This document shows, piece by piece, positions 39,496 through 39,857 of a stretch of 39,857 bases of DNA. This DNA comes from a virus, in the IMG/VR virus record IMGVR_UViG_3300044533_000281, positions 1-39,857 of that record, one strand, 5' to 3'. The notes beneath the pieces were generated by a model, which searched no databases, was not told the origin of the DNA, and saw only the letters and a program-made list of their open reading frames with translations. The number at the start of each line of letters is the position of its first letter. Positions within the stretch are counted from its first letter, which is position 1. A program made the translations under genes and the position numbers.

Positions 39496-39857
39496 GTGAC
39501 TTTTCAGAAGGGAAATAACAACCCTAGGACAGAGGCTATGGCAGCCGCAAAGGCTAAAGTAATAGCCCTTGTCTCTGAGGGTTGGACACCGCATAAGGCA
39601 ATGGCTGAGGTTGGCAAGCAACCTGACACCATCCGCATTTGGTGTATGAGAGACCCTAAGTTTGCTACAGCCTTGGCCCAAGCCAAGGAGGACGCTAAAG
39701 AGCGTTCCTTGACCGCCCTAGGTATTGCTAGGGATGAAATTAGTTTTCCACAGTTCAGTGAGATGTTTTTAGACCAAAAAGTCTTTAAGCACCACCAGGA
39801 CTGGATTGATTTATTAGAGGGCCAGGAGCCTAGTTGGCTCCACGAGTCTATGATTTA
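39496..39857 (+). CDS. terL: terminase large subunit, N-terminal part (3'-truncated by window end)
   Basis: An open frame from GTG 39496 (or ATG 39538) runs off the window and is in frame with the terminase at the left end. The first 60 residues are absent from that left copy. Residues such as VIALVSEGWTPHKAMAEVG followed by PDTIRIWCMRDPKF read like a small helix-turn-helix domain of the type used by small terminases and transposases to recognise DNA. GTG 39496 has a purine-rich GGGACAGG about 5 bp upstream; ATG 39538 has a weaker site. Either gives a protein of roughly 615-630 residues. The domain may give TerL its own DNA recognition, since no separate small terminase gene is recognisable next to it. 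Confidence 0.85.
   Translation, partial: MTFQKGNNNPRTEAMAAAKAKVIALVSEGWTPHKAMAEVGKQPDTIRIWCMRDPKFATALAQAKEDAKERSLTALGIARDEISFPQFSEMFLDQKVFKHHQDWIDLLEGQEPSWLHESMI
39671..39857. repeat. terminal direct repeat, right copy
   Basis: Right copy of the 187-bp end overlap, differing from bases 1-187 at 39738, 39757 and 39758. It lies within the 5' part of the terminase gene that begins at about 39496, so that gene is split across the ends of the window. Confidence 0.95.

Noticed and set aside
1-39857. CRISPR array or insertion sequence
   Set aside because: No regularly spaced identical repeats and no transposase or terminal inverted repeats were seen.

Overview
The window is one complete, circularly closing (or terminally redundant) tailed-phage genome of about 39.67 kb. 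The first 187 bases return almost unchanged as the last 187. A WhiB-type iron-sulfur regulator, a secreted transglycosylase of actinobacterial type and a holin of the kind found in actinophages point to an actinobacterial host. The moderate GC content, many TAATG/ATGA overlaps and environmental-type proteins suggest a freshwater or marine planktonic actinobacterium; that is inference. The virion looks podovirus-like: there is no tape-measure gene, the capsid protein resembles the N4-gp56 family, and a 1712-residue ejection-type protein lies between portal and capsid.

The plus strand (39496 through the junction to 27033) carries the late genes: large terminase with an N-terminal helix-turn-helix, portal, two small proteins, the giant internal protein and three further virion candidates, scaffold, major capsid protein, a run of small basic proteins, neck/connector protein, tail fibres, a tyrosine integrase with its own apparent leaderless promoter, a glycosyltransferase, a large tail protein, then lysis (membrane protein, M15 endolysin, holin). 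A strong hairpin terminator at 27049-27093 separates this from the minus-strand genes.

The minus strand (38621 down to 27127) carries early, replication and regulatory genes: two SSB-like OB-fold proteins, a run of tiny zinc-ribbon and membrane proteins coupled by ATGA overlaps, a secreted transglycosylase, a DUF932 protein, a Cas4/RecB-like nuclease, a RecA-fold helicase, a Holliday-junction-resolvase-like nuclease, a primase split into zinc-finger and TOPRIM genes, a MazG/Nmad-like protein, a sigma-like factor, FmdB and WhiB proteins and a further nuclease candidate. No DNA polymerase or RNA polymerase gene is recognisable, so the phage probably recruits the host replisome and transcription machinery and redirects them with the sigma-like and WhiB proteins.

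The most unusual content is noncoding. Between the divergent operons (38622-39495) lies about 550 bp of GC-rich sequence built almost entirely of nested inverted repeats, including a 146-nt hairpin, and then a three-way-junction-like element just before the terminase. It looks like a large structured noncoding RNA or a replication origin. A second noncoding stretch (34909-35246) has paired GTTAAC palindromes and a perfect hairpin. At least four minus-strand genes share a leader made of a GC-rich hairpin, TATAAA-like bases and GGAGAC before the start codon, reminiscent of the start-associated sequences of some mycobacteriophages.
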